17,648 nucleotides of DNA. Source: Lachnospiraceae bacterium UBA7225 (GTDB taxonomy: Bacteria > Bacillota > Clostridia > Lachnospirales > Lachnospiraceae). The notes beneath the pieces were generated by a model. The model was not told where the DNA came from, ran no database searches, and saw only the letters and a list, made by a program, of their open reading frames with translations. Below, piece after piece: positions 7,906 through 15,140 of the stretch. Both the position numbers and the translations under genes were made by a program. Location of the stretch: the NCBI GenBank assembly GCA_002473385.1, contig DKTR01000060.1, forward strand, positions 1 through 17,648. Direction: 5' to 3'. The number at the start of each line of letters is the position of its first letter. Within the stretch, counting starts at the first letter, position 1.

Positions 7906-8910
7906 ATGTTTCAAGATAAAAAGGTATTATTCAGCGGCATGCAGGCAACGGGCAATCTGACGCTCGGCAACTATCTGGGGGCGCTGAAAAACTGGGTAAA
8001 ATTAAGCGATGAGTATGAGTGCTTTTACTGCGTGGTGGATGAGCATTCTATTACAGTGCGGCAGGATCCGGCAACGCTGCGCAAGCGCGCACGCGCACTG
8101 CTCACACTCTATATTGCAGCGGGGCTTGACCCGGAGAAAAACTGTATCTACTACCAGTCACATGTTTCCGCGCACGCGGAGCTGGCCTGGATTTTAAATT
8201 GCTACACCTACATGGGCGAACTGAGCCGTATGACACAGTTCAAAGATAAATCGGCGAAGCATGCGGATAATATCAATGCGGGGCTGTTTACTTATCCGGT
8301 GCTGATGGCGGCGGACATTCTGCTGTTTCAGACAGACGTGGTTCCGGTGGGAATCGATCAGAAGCAGCATCTGGAGATAACACGCGATATCGCGCAGCGC
8401 TTTAACAGCATCTACGGTGATACTTTCACGATTCCGGAACCGTACATCGGCAAGGCGGGTGCGAAGATTATGAGCCTGCAGAACCCGGAAAAGAAGATGT
8501 CCAAGTCGGATGAAAATCCTAATGGCAGTATCTATCTGATGGACGATAAAGACACTGTTATCCGTAAGTGCAAGCGCGCGGTGACGGATTCTGAGGGCAA
8601 TATATGCTACCGTGACGAACAGCCGGGCGTAAAAAATCTGATTGATATTTACTGTGCCTGCACCGGAATGACACCGTCGGAGGTGGAGCGTGAGTTTGAC
8701 GGAAAGGGATACGGGGAGCTGAAAATGGCAGTCGGCGAGGCAGTTGCCGCACAGCTTACCCCTCTGCAGACAGAGGCGGCGCGCCTGGAAAAGGATAAGG
8801 CGTATATCGATAGTGTGATCAAAAACAACGCGGAGAAAGCGTCATATTTTGCCAACAGGACGCTGCGCAAGGTACAGAGAAAGATTGGTTTCCCGGACCG
8901 CATCCGGTAA
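7906..8910 (+). CDS. trpS: Tryptophan--tRNA ligase
   Basis: This enzyme charges tRNA-Trp with tryptophan using ATP. The 334-residue protein has the normal length of bacterial TrpRS. It is class I: the HIGH-like element is TGNLTLGNY (15-23) and the KMSKS loop is exact at 197-201, followed by SDENPNGSIYL. The DQKQH segment (151-155) is typical of TrpRS. The start at 7906 is chosen because an AAGGAAGG ribosome binding site precedes it and the family begins here. The frame stays open upstream to 7687, but that part reads through the folded repeat element and promoter and is not real coding sequence. trpS in Firmicutes is often controlled by a tryptophan T-box; none is visible in this short leader. 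No clear terminator follows, so read-through into mgtE is possible. Confidence 0.97.
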   Translation: MFQDKKVLFSGMQATGNLTLGNYLGALKNWVKLSDEYECFYCVVDEHSITVRQDPATLRKRARALLTLYIAAGLDPEKNCIYYQSHVSAHAELAWILNCYTYMGELSRMTQFKDKSAKHADNINAGLFTYPVLMAADILLFQTDVVPVGIDQKQHLEITRDIAQRFNSIYGDTFTIPEPYIGKAGAKIMSLQNPEKKMSKSDENPNGSIYLMDDKDTVIRKCKRAVTDSEGNICYRDEQPGVKNLIDIYCACTGMTPSEVEREFDGKGYGELKMAVGEAVAAQLTPLQTEAARLEKDKAYIDSVIKNNAEKASYFANRTLRKVQRKIGFPDRIR

Positions 8911-9003
8911 CGGGCGAAAACGGATATACTGAAAAAGAGAAAGGGAAAGGCAGGTGAGCGCAATGGATACGGGTGGCGGTTACCCTTCTTCGGAGGATCG
9001 ATT

Positions 9004-9033
9004 ATGCAATTTCATAAAGAGAAGGGAGAATAG
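9004..9033 (+). CDS. Possible 9-codon leader ORF upstream of mgtE
   Basis: An ATG at 9004 is preceded by a strong GGAGG (8992-8996) at 7-base spacing. It encodes MQFHKEKGE and stops at 9031-9033, two bases before the mgtE start codon. The mgtE ribosome binding site (GGGAG, 9024-9028) lies inside this ORF, so translating it would cover that site and then deliver ribosomes next to the mgtE start. It is charged (H, K, E). This could be translational coupling or attenuation; it could also be chance. Confidence 0.35.
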   Translation: MQFHKEKGE

Positions 9034-9035
9034 CT

Positions 9036-10370
9036 ATGGACAGAGAAATTTTCGAAGAGCTGCTGTCTGCGCGGGAATTCAAGGCGGTGAGGAGTATTCT
9101 CAACGTCATGAACGCCGTGGACATTGCGGTGCTTCTGTCAGAACTGGAGGATAAAGAATTAGTGCTTGCATTCCGTCTGATTCCGAAGGACAAGGCGGCG
9201 GATGTATTTGCAAACATGGATGGAAACCAGCAGTCCGATCTGGTAGAAATGTTTACCGAGCGGGAGCTGAAAGTGATCCTGGATGAACTGTTTATGGACG
9301 ATACCGTAGACCTTCTGGAGGATCTCCCGGCGAATCTGGTCACACGTATTCTGGAGACTGTAGACCGGGAAAAGAGAAATCAAATCAACGTGCTGCTGAA
9401 TTATCCCGACGATAGTGCGGGCAGCATCATGACGACCGAGTATGTCGATTTGCGCAAGCACACTACGGTGGCGCAGGCGCTGATGCACATCAAGCGTGTC
9501 GGTATTCACAAGGAGACGATCTACACCTGTTATATTCTGGAGCACCGCAGGCTGGTCGGTATTGTGACAGCGAAGGATCTGCTCACTATGGACGATGATA
9601 CGACCATGGAGGAGATCATGGAAACAGAAATTAAATCTGTTACCACGCATACTGACCAGGAGGAGGTTGTGCGCCTGTTCCGCAAATATGACCTGCTTGC
9701 ATTGCCGGTTGTTGATGCGGATAATCTGATGGTCGGTATTGTCACCGTCGACGACGCTATTGACGTCATGGTCGATGAGGCGACAGAGGATATCAGCAAG
9801 ATGGCGGCTGTCAGTCCGTCTGAGGAATCTTACTTTGATACATCGGTCTTCCAGCATGCCAAAAACCGTGTGCTGTGGCTGCTGTTTCTGATGCTGTCCT
9901 CCACGGTGACAGGCATTCTGATTACCAACTATGAAAAGGCATTTGAGGCAGTGCCGCTTCTGGTTTCCTTTATCCCGATGCTGATGGGTACCGGCGGAAA
10001 CTGCGGTTCCCAGAGCTCAGCGCTGATCATCCGCGGCATTGCGCTGGATGAGATTCATTTTAATGATATTTTCCGGGCGATGTTCAAAGAGTTCCGTGTG
10101 TCGATCGTGGTCGGCGTTATTCTGGCGCTGGCAAACGGTATCCGCATTCTGATCATGTATAAGAATCCGCTCATTGCCATTGTCGTTGGCTGCTCGCTGA
10201 TTGTGACGATTATCATTTCCAAGCTGATCGGCTGTGTTTTGCCGCTGCTTGCCAAAAAGGTCAACATCGACCCGGCGATCGTCTCGGCACCGATCATTTC
10301 CACACTGGTGGATACCTGTTCCATCCTGGTATTCTTTAATATTGCAACCATGATACTGCCGCAGCTTTAA
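9036..10370 (+). CDS. mgtE: Magnesium transporter MgtE
   Basis: MgtE is a dimeric Mg2+ channel in the cytoplasmic membrane, gated by Mg2+ binding to its cytosolic part. The 444-residue protein has the standard layout: an acidic helical N domain (about 1-125, repeats such as LLSELEDKE and FMDDTVDLLEDLP), two CBS domains (about 130-255, with LVGIVTAKDLL and MVGIVTVDDAIDVM), a connecting helix, and five membrane helices from about 280 to the end. The pore signature is FIPMLMGTGGNCGSQSSA. The start is supported by GGGAG seven bases upstream. No M-box riboswitch is visible in the 125 bases after trpS; instead there is a possible short leader ORF. A terminator stem overlaps the stop codon. Confidence 0.96.
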   Translation: MDREIFEELLSAREFKAVRSILNVMNAVDIAVLLSELEDKELVLAFRLIPKDKAADVFANMDGNQQSDLVEMFTERELKVILDELFMDDTVDLLEDLPANLVTRILETVDREKRNQINVLLNYPDDSAGSIMTTEYVDLRKHTTVAQALMHIKRVGIHKETIYTCYILEHRRLVGIVTAKDLLTMDDDTTMEEIMETEIKSVTTHTDQEEVVRLFRKYDLLALPVVDADNLMVGIVTVDDAIDVMVDEATEDISKMAAVSPSEESYFDTSVFQHAKNRVLWLLFLMLSSTVTGILITNYEKAFEAVPLLVSFIPMLMGTGGNCGSQSSALIIRGIALDEIHFNDIFRAMFKEFRVSIVVGVILALANGIRILIMYKNPLIAIVVGCSLIVTIIISKLIGCVLPLLAKKVNIDPAIVSAPIISTLVDTCSILVFFNIATMILPQL

Positions 10371-10387
10371 AAGCGCGGCAGTTTTTT
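10355..10387 (+). terminator. Intrinsic terminator of mgtE
   Basis: ACTGCCGC (10355-10362) pairs perfectly with GCGGCAGT (10375-10382), followed by a run of six T. The mgtE stop codon lies in the loop, so the stem begins inside the coding region. Confidence 0.9.
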
Positions 10388-10396
10388 ATAAAATCA

Positions 10397-10424
10397 TTGA
10401 CAAATGAAAAAAATATGGTAAACT
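10397..10424 (+). promoter_or_regulatory. cysK promoter
   Basis: A consensus TTGACA (10397-10402), a 16-base spacer and TAAACT (10419-10424) preceded by TGg, i.e. an extended -10. It directly follows the mgtE terminator, so cysK is a separate transcription unit. Confidence 0.85.
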
Positions 10425-10425
10425 G

Positions 10426-10442
10426 TACTATATAACATAGTA
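10426..10442. promoter_or_regulatory. Palindrome at the cysK start site, candidate operator
   Basis: TACTAT (10426-10431) and ATAGTA (10437-10442) are a perfect inverted repeat with a 5-base spacer, starting one base after the -10 box and so covering the expected transcription start. The position fits a repressor site. In Firmicutes cysK is often controlled by Rrf2-family regulators such as CymR, but I cannot assign the regulator from this sequence. Confidence 0.45.
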
Positions 10443-10476
10443 AATAAGTAGGAAATATAGGAAAAGGAGGAAAATT

Positions 10477-11412
10477 ATGGGAAACATTTATAAAGGAATG
10501 CCTGGACTGATCGGCGGCACGCCGCTGGTGGAAGCAGTAAATCTGGAGAAAAGGCATCAGCTTGAAGCACGTCTTCTGGTGAAACCGGAGTATTTTAATC
10601 CGGCAGGCAGCGTGAAGGACCGCGTGGCAAAGGCAATGATTGAGACGGCGGAGGCAGAGGGAAAACTGAAGCCGGGCGCAGTGATTATTGAGCCGACATC
10701 AGGAAATACCGGTATTGGACTGGCAGCAATCGCGGCGGTGAAGGGTTATCGCATCATCCTTACCATGCCGGAAACGATGAGCGTAGAACGCAGAAATATT
10801 CTGAAAGCCTATGGGGCGGAAATCGTGCTTACAGAGGGCTCAAAGGGTATGACGGGCGCCATTGAGAAGGCAGAGGCGCTGGCAGCTGAAATAGAGAACA
10901 GCTTTATTCCCGGACAGTTTGTGAATCCGGCAAATCCGCAGATACACAGGGAAACTACAGGACCGGAGATCTGGAACGATACGGATGGTGCGGTGGATGT
11001 CTTTGTGGCGGGTGTTGGCACCGGCGGCACAATTACCGGGGTCGGCGAATATTTAAAGAGCCGCAATCCGCAGGTAAAGGTGGTGGCAGTGGAACCGGCT
11101 TCTTCGCCAGTGCTCTCTGATGGCAGGAGCGGGCCGCATAAGATCCAGGGCATCGGCGCTGGATTTGTACCGGATGTGCTGAACACAGCAATTTACGACG
11201 AGATCGTGAAGGTAGAAAATGATGATGCCTTTGCAGCGGCAAAGGAGCTTGGAAGATGCGAGGGCGTTCTGACAGGCATTTCCTCCGGGGCAGCGCTTTA
11301 TGCGGCGCTTCAGCTAGCGAAACGACCGGAAAATAAAGGAAAGACAATCGTTGCACTTCTTCCGGATTCCGGCGACCGTTATTATTCGACGCCGTTGTTT
11401 GTGGAAGGCTGA
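10477..11412 (+). CDS. cysK: Cysteine synthase (O-acetylserine sulfhydrylase)
   Basis: This PLP enzyme makes L-cysteine from O-acetylserine and sulfide in the cytoplasm. The 311-residue length is typical. The PLP lysine is Lys47 in NPAGSVKDR. PTSGNTG (73-79) is the substrate loop, GTGGTITG (181-188) binds the PLP phosphate, and Ser298 in PDSGDRY contacts the pyridine nitrogen. The LTGISSGAA motif (265-273) is also present. The start is fixed by a perfect AGGAGG ribosome binding site (10464-10469). The family members CysK, CysM and cystathionine beta-synthase-like proteins are similar; the length and motifs favour CysK. The gene has its own strong promoter and a terminator immediately after it. 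No serine acetyltransferase gene is next to it. Confidence 0.95.
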   Translation: MGNIYKGMPGLIGGTPLVEAVNLEKRHQLEARLLVKPEYFNPAGSVKDRVAKAMIETAEAEGKLKPGAVIIEPTSGNTGIGLAAIAAVKGYRIILTMPETMSVERRNILKAYGAEIVLTEGSKGMTGAIEKAEALAAEIENSFIPGQFVNPANPQIHRETTGPEIWNDTDGAVDVFVAGVGTGGTITGVGEYLKSRNPQVKVVAVEPASSPVLSDGRSGPHKIQGIGAGFVPDVLNTAIYDEIVKVENDDAFAAAKELGRCEGVLTGISSGAALYAALQLAKRPENKGKTIVALLPDSGDRYYSTPLFVEG

Positions 11413-11428
11413 TCGTTGTCATAGTTTT

Positions 11429-11477
11429 ATACTCCCTTACATATACTGGAACAGTACAGGTAAGGGGGTATTTTTTT
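11429..11477 (+). terminator. cysK terminator, overlapping the RBS and start of the next gene
   Basis: A 12-bp stem (11429-11440 with 11460-11471, one G-T wobble) has an inner hairpin TACTG/CAGTA in its loop and is followed by a T-run to 11477. The right arm contains AAGGGGG (11462-11468), the only visible ribosome binding site of the next gene, and the T-run contains its TTG start codon. Terminator and translation start therefore exclude one another. Confidence 0.85.
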
Positions 11478-12249
11478 GAATCTGAACCGATTGGAATTGT
11501 ACATACCCAAATGGGTGGAGATGCTTCCGCCGGAGCATCCGGTAAAGGAAGGGCTTGTCAATATTACAAAAGAGCTGATGCAGGAAAATCTTGCAGATGA
11601 TGTACTGGGTACAGAGGGAATAGCAAAAATACGGACGCTGGAATTCGTGGAGAAAGCGGGTATAGAGAGCGGCGGGGAAGCGGAGGGCAGCGCACAGATC
11701 CGGGTGGATGTGGACGATGCCTGGTACTACCGGATGCTGAGTGAGCTTGCCGGGGTAGAGATTGAGGGTGAATATCAGCTCATCTCCATGGTGAAGGAAC
11801 TGTCTGCGCTGAAAGCAGAATATGAGCAGGCGCAGGAAGCACTGGCATCTGTGCGCAGCACCGGGTATGGGGTAATTACACCGCGGCAGAGCGAAATCCG
11901 CATGGAGGAGCCGGTAGTCATCCGTCAGGGCAGTAAATTCGGCGTGAAGCTAAAAGCGGTCAGTCCATCCATTCATTTGATCCGCGCGGAAATCGAGACC
12001 GAGATTTCTCCAATTGTCGGAAGCGAACAGCAGGCGGAGGATCTGATTTCTTATATTAAGGAATCAGAGCAGAGCGGAGAAGGTATCTGGGAGACAAACA
12101 TTTTTGGAAAATCTATTGAGCAGATGACAGAGGATGGTATCCGCAGTAAGCTCTCGCAGATTACCGAGGAGGGCAGACAGAAGCTGCAGCAGGTTATGCA
12201 GCGGATCGTCAATGAGAATAGCGGCGGATTTATCTGTATCATCATATGA
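11476..12249 (+). CDS. SpoIVA-like protein lacking the N-terminal ATPase domain
   Basis: The 257 residues match the middle and C-terminal part of stage IV sporulation protein A, the coat morphogenetic ATPase that polymerises on the forespore. Recognisable segments are YIPKWVEMLPPEHPVKEGL (9-27), VEIEGEYQLISMVKELSALK, STGYGVITP, VVIRQGSKFGVKLKAVSPS, ISPIVGSEQQAEDLI and the conserved end SGGFICIII. Full-length SpoIVA is about 490 residues; the Walker-type ATPase domain that makes up the first half is absent here. An in-frame TAA at 11461 blocks any extension. The likely start is TTG at 11476, seven bases after AAGGGGG; the next ATG is at 11521, inside the conserved region. No separate promoter is visible, so expression would depend on read-through from cysK. 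It may be a stand-alone C-domain paralog or a remnant of a truncated gene; the reading frame is clean to the natural C-terminus. Confidence 0.85.
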   Translation: MNLNRLELYIPKWVEMLPPEHPVKEGLVNITKELMQENLADDVLGTEGIAKIRTLEFVEKAGIESGGEAEGSAQIRVDVDDAWYYRMLSELAGVEIEGEYQLISMVKELSALKAEYEQAQEALASVRSTGYGVITPRQSEIRMEEPVVIRQGSKFGVKLKAVSPSIHLIRAEIETEISPIVGSEQQAEDLISYIKESEQSGEGIWETNIFGKSIEQMTEDGIRSKLSQITEEGRQKLQQVMQRIVNENSGGFICIII

Positions 12250-12271
12250 CGAAAAAAGAAGAATTTGCTGT

Positions 12272-12314
12272 TTTCACACAAAAAAGGCGGTCATACCGCT
12301 TTTTTTGTGTGAAA
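12272..12314 (+). terminator. Terminator-like 20-bp hairpin after the SpoIVA-like gene
   Basis: Bases 12272-12291 pair with 12295-12314 over 20 bp with one G-T wobble and a CAT loop. The A-run and T-run are paired inside the stem below a short GC tip (GCGGT/ACCGC), so the tip followed by seven T can act as a terminator. Nothing else is seen between 12250 and the promoter at 12359. Confidence 0.75.
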
Positions 12315-12358
12315 TGCTTCTTTATTTTTGTGCAATATAGAGAAAGTATTGCGAAAAG

Positions 12359-12387
12359 TTGACAAAACAAAGGAAAAATGTTATAGT
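12359..12387 (+). promoter_or_regulatory. Promoter of the wall-hydrolase gene pair
   Basis: TTGACA (12359-12364), a 17-base spacer and TATAGT (12382-12387) preceded by TGt, an extended -10. This is a strong housekeeping-sigma type promoter rather than an obvious sporulation-sigma promoter. Confidence 0.85.
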
Positions 12388-12447
12388 AAAAAATAATATT
12401 TAATAGTTTTGTAAGAAAATAAATGGGAGAGGATTCACAAAGCAGTT

Positions 12448-13524
12448 ATGAAAAAGAAACGGACAGTGTTTTTTTTGCTGACAGTTTTTCTGTGTGTATT
12501 GTCTTTTTCCGCGGTGTGCAGTGCGGGGTGGAAACAGTCCGGAGGAAAGACAAAATATTACGACACAAAACAGAAAACCTATGTGAAAAGCAGCTGGAAA
12601 AAGATTGGCGGGAAATGGTACTACTTTGACAAAAAGGGATATTTGAAGACGGGGCGCTTTTCAGTGGGCGGCCAGTATTATTATGTAAAACGTTCGACTG
12701 GAAGGGTATGCAGCAAGCTGGTCGGAAATTATTACTACAACAAAAACGGTGTTATGGTAACGGACCGCTGGGTAAGGATAAAGAAATGTTATTTTTATTT
12801 CGGAGCCAACGGCAAAATGAAGACCGGAAAATTCAAAGTGAACGGAAAAACGTACTATTGTACAAAAACTACCGGGCGCGTTACAAAAAAGCGTGTGGGA
12901 GATTATTATTATAATTCCGATGGCGAGATGGTGAAAAGCCGCTGGGTGGGGAAATATTACTATGGGAGCAACGGAAAGGCGAAATACGGCGTATTTACAG
13001 TCGGTCAAAAAACCTACTGCTGCCTCCGGTCATCCGGGAAAGTAGTCAGCCAATGGTATGAAAAACACTATTACGGCGCGGACGGCGTGATGGCAGTCAG
13101 TCAGTGGATCGGCAGCGGCAGTAATAAAAGCTATGTGGATGAGAACGGGACTATTACAAAGGGAAATAAGAATCCGAAAAATCCGCCTACGGAAGCGGAA
13201 ATCCGTCTTCTTGCAGCTATTACCTACCTGGAGGCGGGCAACCAGTCCTACCGCGGAAAGGTTGCGGTGGCAAGCGTAGTGATTAACCGTCTGGAGAGCA
13301 AGAGATTCCCGGATACCCTGAAGAGTGTGATCTACCAGAGCGGTCAGTTTACACCTGCCATGAACGGAACGCTTACGCAGCTCTACTATAGCAAGAAGAG
13401 CATCCAGAAGGAATGCGTAAAGGCAGCAACCGAAGTGCTTACAGAGGGATCGAAGCTGAAGGGCTATTATTTCTTTAACATCTACTATGGAAAGCTGAAA
13501 ATAGGAGATCACTGGTTTAGCTAA
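12448..13524 (+). CDS. Secreted cell-wall-binding-repeat protein with SleB/CwlJ-type hydrolase domain
   Basis: The 358-residue protein has a signal peptide (about 1-26, MKKKR then a hydrophobic core ending VCSA). It continues with tyrosine-rich wall/glucan-binding repeats (about 28-237; units such as GGKWYYFDKKGYLKTG and GDYYYNSDGEMVKSRW), a short linker with NPKNPP, and a C-terminal Hydrolase_2 domain (about 249-358). The domain shows YLEAGNQSYRGKVAVASVVINR, FPDTLKSVIYQ and QFTPA. Glu262 corresponds to the catalytic Glu of SleB-family cortex-lytic enzymes. It is predicted to cleave peptidoglycan outside the cell while held to the wall by the repeats; the exact bond is not known from sequence. 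The start has no close ribosome binding site (GGGAGAGG is about 15 bases away), but the signal peptide fixes it. The gene is followed after 15 bases by a protein of similar design. Confidence 0.88.
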   Translation: MKKKRTVFFLLTVFLCVLSFSAVCSAGWKQSGGKTKYYDTKQKTYVKSSWKKIGGKWYYFDKKGYLKTGRFSVGGQYYYVKRSTGRVCSKLVGNYYYNKNGVMVTDRWVRIKKCYFYFGANGKMKTGKFKVNGKTYYCTKTTGRVTKKRVGDYYYNSDGEMVKSRWVGKYYYGSNGKAKYGVFTVGQKTYCCLRSSGKVVSQWYEKHYYGADGVMAVSQWIGSGSNKSYVDENGTITKGNKNPKNPPTEAEIRLLAAITYLEAGNQSYRGKVAVASVVINRLESKRFPDTLKSVIYQSGQFTPAMNGTLTQLYYSKKSIQKECVKAATEVLTEGSKLKGYYFFNIYYGKLKIGDHWFS

Positions 13525-13539
13525 GGAGGGAGTATCTAC

Positions 13540-14985
13540 ATGAAAAAAAGAGGATTGTATGTCGTTGTAATGTTATTTGCGTTTTTGCTGATGGCAGGGG
13601 TGCCGCTTAGCGCGAAGGCAGCTTCTTATAATTGGGTATCAGTCGGCAAAAACGGGGACATGCAGTGTTATAAAAATGGAAAAACGCTGGTGAAAAACCG
13701 TTGGGTGGGTGACCGCCACCTGAACAGCAACGGGTACATGGACCGCAATAAATGGGTGAAAAAGAAAGTAAGCGGCGTGGTGAAGCGCGTTTTTGTGCGG
13801 GATGACGGGCACCTGGTAAACAATTTCAAAGCTGGCTGGCAGAAGATCGGCAAGAAATACTATTACTATACGTCTGCCGGGGTTATGCTGAAATCAAGGT
13901 GGATTACGGTTCCGCTGATTGGAAAATATTATGTAAATAAATATGGCTATCGTCTGACGGGACTGCGGAAGATGCCGGACGGTTACCACTATTTTGCTTC
14001 CAACGGCGTATGCCAGTATGGGTGGAAAACGATCAATGGCAAAAAGTATTACTTCCAGAAAAGCCATAATGGTCTTGCCCTCGCAAATGGCGTCCATAAG
14101 CTTGGCAATGGAAAGTCGTATTGCTTCGACAGCAAGGGCGTGATGCAGAAAGGCTGGCAGAAGATTGACGGCAAGTGGTATTATTTTGATGATTATAGGA
14201 AAACCGGCTGGCTGAAGCTTAAAGGGAAGACCTATTATCTTTCCATAAGTACCGGTGAGCGTGTGTATGGCATTTATCCGGTTGACGGAAAGCTTTATTG
14301 CTTTAAACCGGGTACCGGCGTTATGGTGACAAGCAAAACGGTTACTTATAAGGGACGGAAGTACATAGTGGATGCGAATGGGGAATGTACGCTGGTACCG
14401 GATACCACGCATACACCATCTGCCAAGATGCTGTTTTTCCTCACATTTGAATCAGGCTCGCTGGCGTACAATCAGACAGGCGGAGATAATGGCAATGCCT
14501 GCGGCGCTTATCAGTTCGATTACCGCTATGCGCTGCTTCCGTTTGTGAAGTATGCGTATTCACAGAATGCATCGCTTTGCGCGGAGTTTAAGGTTTACGC
14601 CGGTCTGACAGACGGAACGAAGCTAAAAGGCAACAAAAAATTCTACAAGGCATGGAATACCATTTATGCGAGAAATCCGGGGCTGTTTTCGGAGCTGCAG
14701 GATAAGTTCGCTAAGGTAAACTATTATGATCCGGTAGAATCAACACTGGCGGGAGCCGGTATCAACCTCGCCATGCGCTCCGACATAGTAAAAGGTGCAG
14801 TGTACAGTTATTCTATCCAGCATGGGCAGACATCGGCGGTAAATGCTGTTAAGGCAATTAAAGTTACCGATGCCATGACGGACAAGATGTTTCTTAAAAA
14901 ACTGTACACCTATCGTATGAAGCAGTACCCGGCATATAAAACACGCTATTCTGCAGAATATACGATGGCAGTATCCAGGCTGTAA
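13540..14985 (+). CDS. Secreted cell-wall-binding-repeat protein with lysozyme/transglycosylase-like domain
   Basis: The 481-residue protein has a signal peptide (about 1-28, ending LSAKAA). Some 250 residues of aromatic wall/glucan-binding repeats follow (for example AGWQKIGKKYYYYTSAGVM, YGWKTINGKKYYF, KGWQKIDGKWYYFD). The C-terminal domain (about 292-481) is lysozyme-like: FESGSLAYNQTGGDNGNACGAYQFD (302-326 region) has the ESG...GAYQ pattern of soluble lytic transglycosylases and related phage-tail lysozymes, with Glu304 as probable catalytic acid. Cleavage of the glycan strand is inferred. Its ribosome binding site AAGGAGGG overlaps the stop codon of the upstream SleB-type gene, so the two are co-translated from one mRNA. 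The rest of the C-domain (about 345-481) I cannot assign to a named family with confidence. Confidence 0.8.
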   Translation: MKKRGLYVVVMLFAFLLMAGVPLSAKAASYNWVSVGKNGDMQCYKNGKTLVKNRWVGDRHLNSNGYMDRNKWVKKKVSGVVKRVFVRDDGHLVNNFKAGWQKIGKKYYYYTSAGVMLKSRWITVPLIGKYYVNKYGYRLTGLRKMPDGYHYFASNGVCQYGWKTINGKKYYFQKSHNGLALANGVHKLGNGKSYCFDSKGVMQKGWQKIDGKWYYFDDYRKTGWLKLKGKTYYLSISTGERVYGIYPVDGKLYCFKPGTGVMVTSKTVTYKGRKYIVDANGECTLVPDTTHTPSAKMLFFLTFESGSLAYNQTGGDNGNACGAYQFDYRYALLPFVKYAYSQNASLCAEFKVYAGLTDGTKLKGNKKFYKAWNTIYARNPGLFSELQDKFAKVNYYDPVESTLAGAGINLAMRSDIVKGAVYSYSIQHGQTSAVNAVKAIKVTDAMTDKMFLKKLYTYRMKQYPAYKTRYSAEYTMAVSRL

Positions 14986-15001
14986 TGTAAAGGGGAACGG
15001 A

Positions 15002-15046
15002 CGGTCAGAATATTGGGCATGCGCCTGATATTCTGGCTGCTTTTTT
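15002..15046 (+). terminator. Intrinsic terminator of the wall-hydrolase operon
   Basis: A stem of about 17 bp (15002-15018 with 15023-15039, core CAGAATAT/ATATTCTG, several G-T wobbles) is followed by a T-run at 15041-15046. Confidence 0.85.
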
Positions 15047-15090
15047 GTCTCATAGGAAATCTGCAGGAATTTCCTGTGAGATAAAAAAGC
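15039..15090. repeat. Long inverted repeat after the terminator
   Basis: Bases 15039-15060 pair with 15069-15090 over 22 bp (two G-T wobbles, 8-base loop), including GCTTTTTT with AAAAAAGC at the base. It reuses the T-run of the preceding terminator as part of its left arm, so the two hairpins overlap. Possible roles are a back-up terminator, RNA end-stabiliser or a decayed element; none can be chosen. Confidence 0.7.
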
Positions 15091-15109
15091 TTTGCATGTT
15101 ATTCTTTGG

Positions 15110-15138
15110 TTGACACGATTTACCGTATTTTTTATAAT
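15110..15138 (+). promoter_or_regulatory. Perfect-consensus promoter of the cob operon
   Basis: TTGACA (15110-15115), a 17-base spacer and TATAAT (15133-15138). Both hexamers match the sigma-70/SigA consensus exactly. Transcription should start near 15145, inside the repeat-like element that follows. Confidence 0.92.
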
Positions 15139-15140
15139 GA

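Noticed and set aside
8911..9035. M-box magnesium riboswitch for mgtE
   Set aside because: The gap is only 125 bases and, apart from a chance-looking AGGTGAG, the conserved M-box helices are absent.
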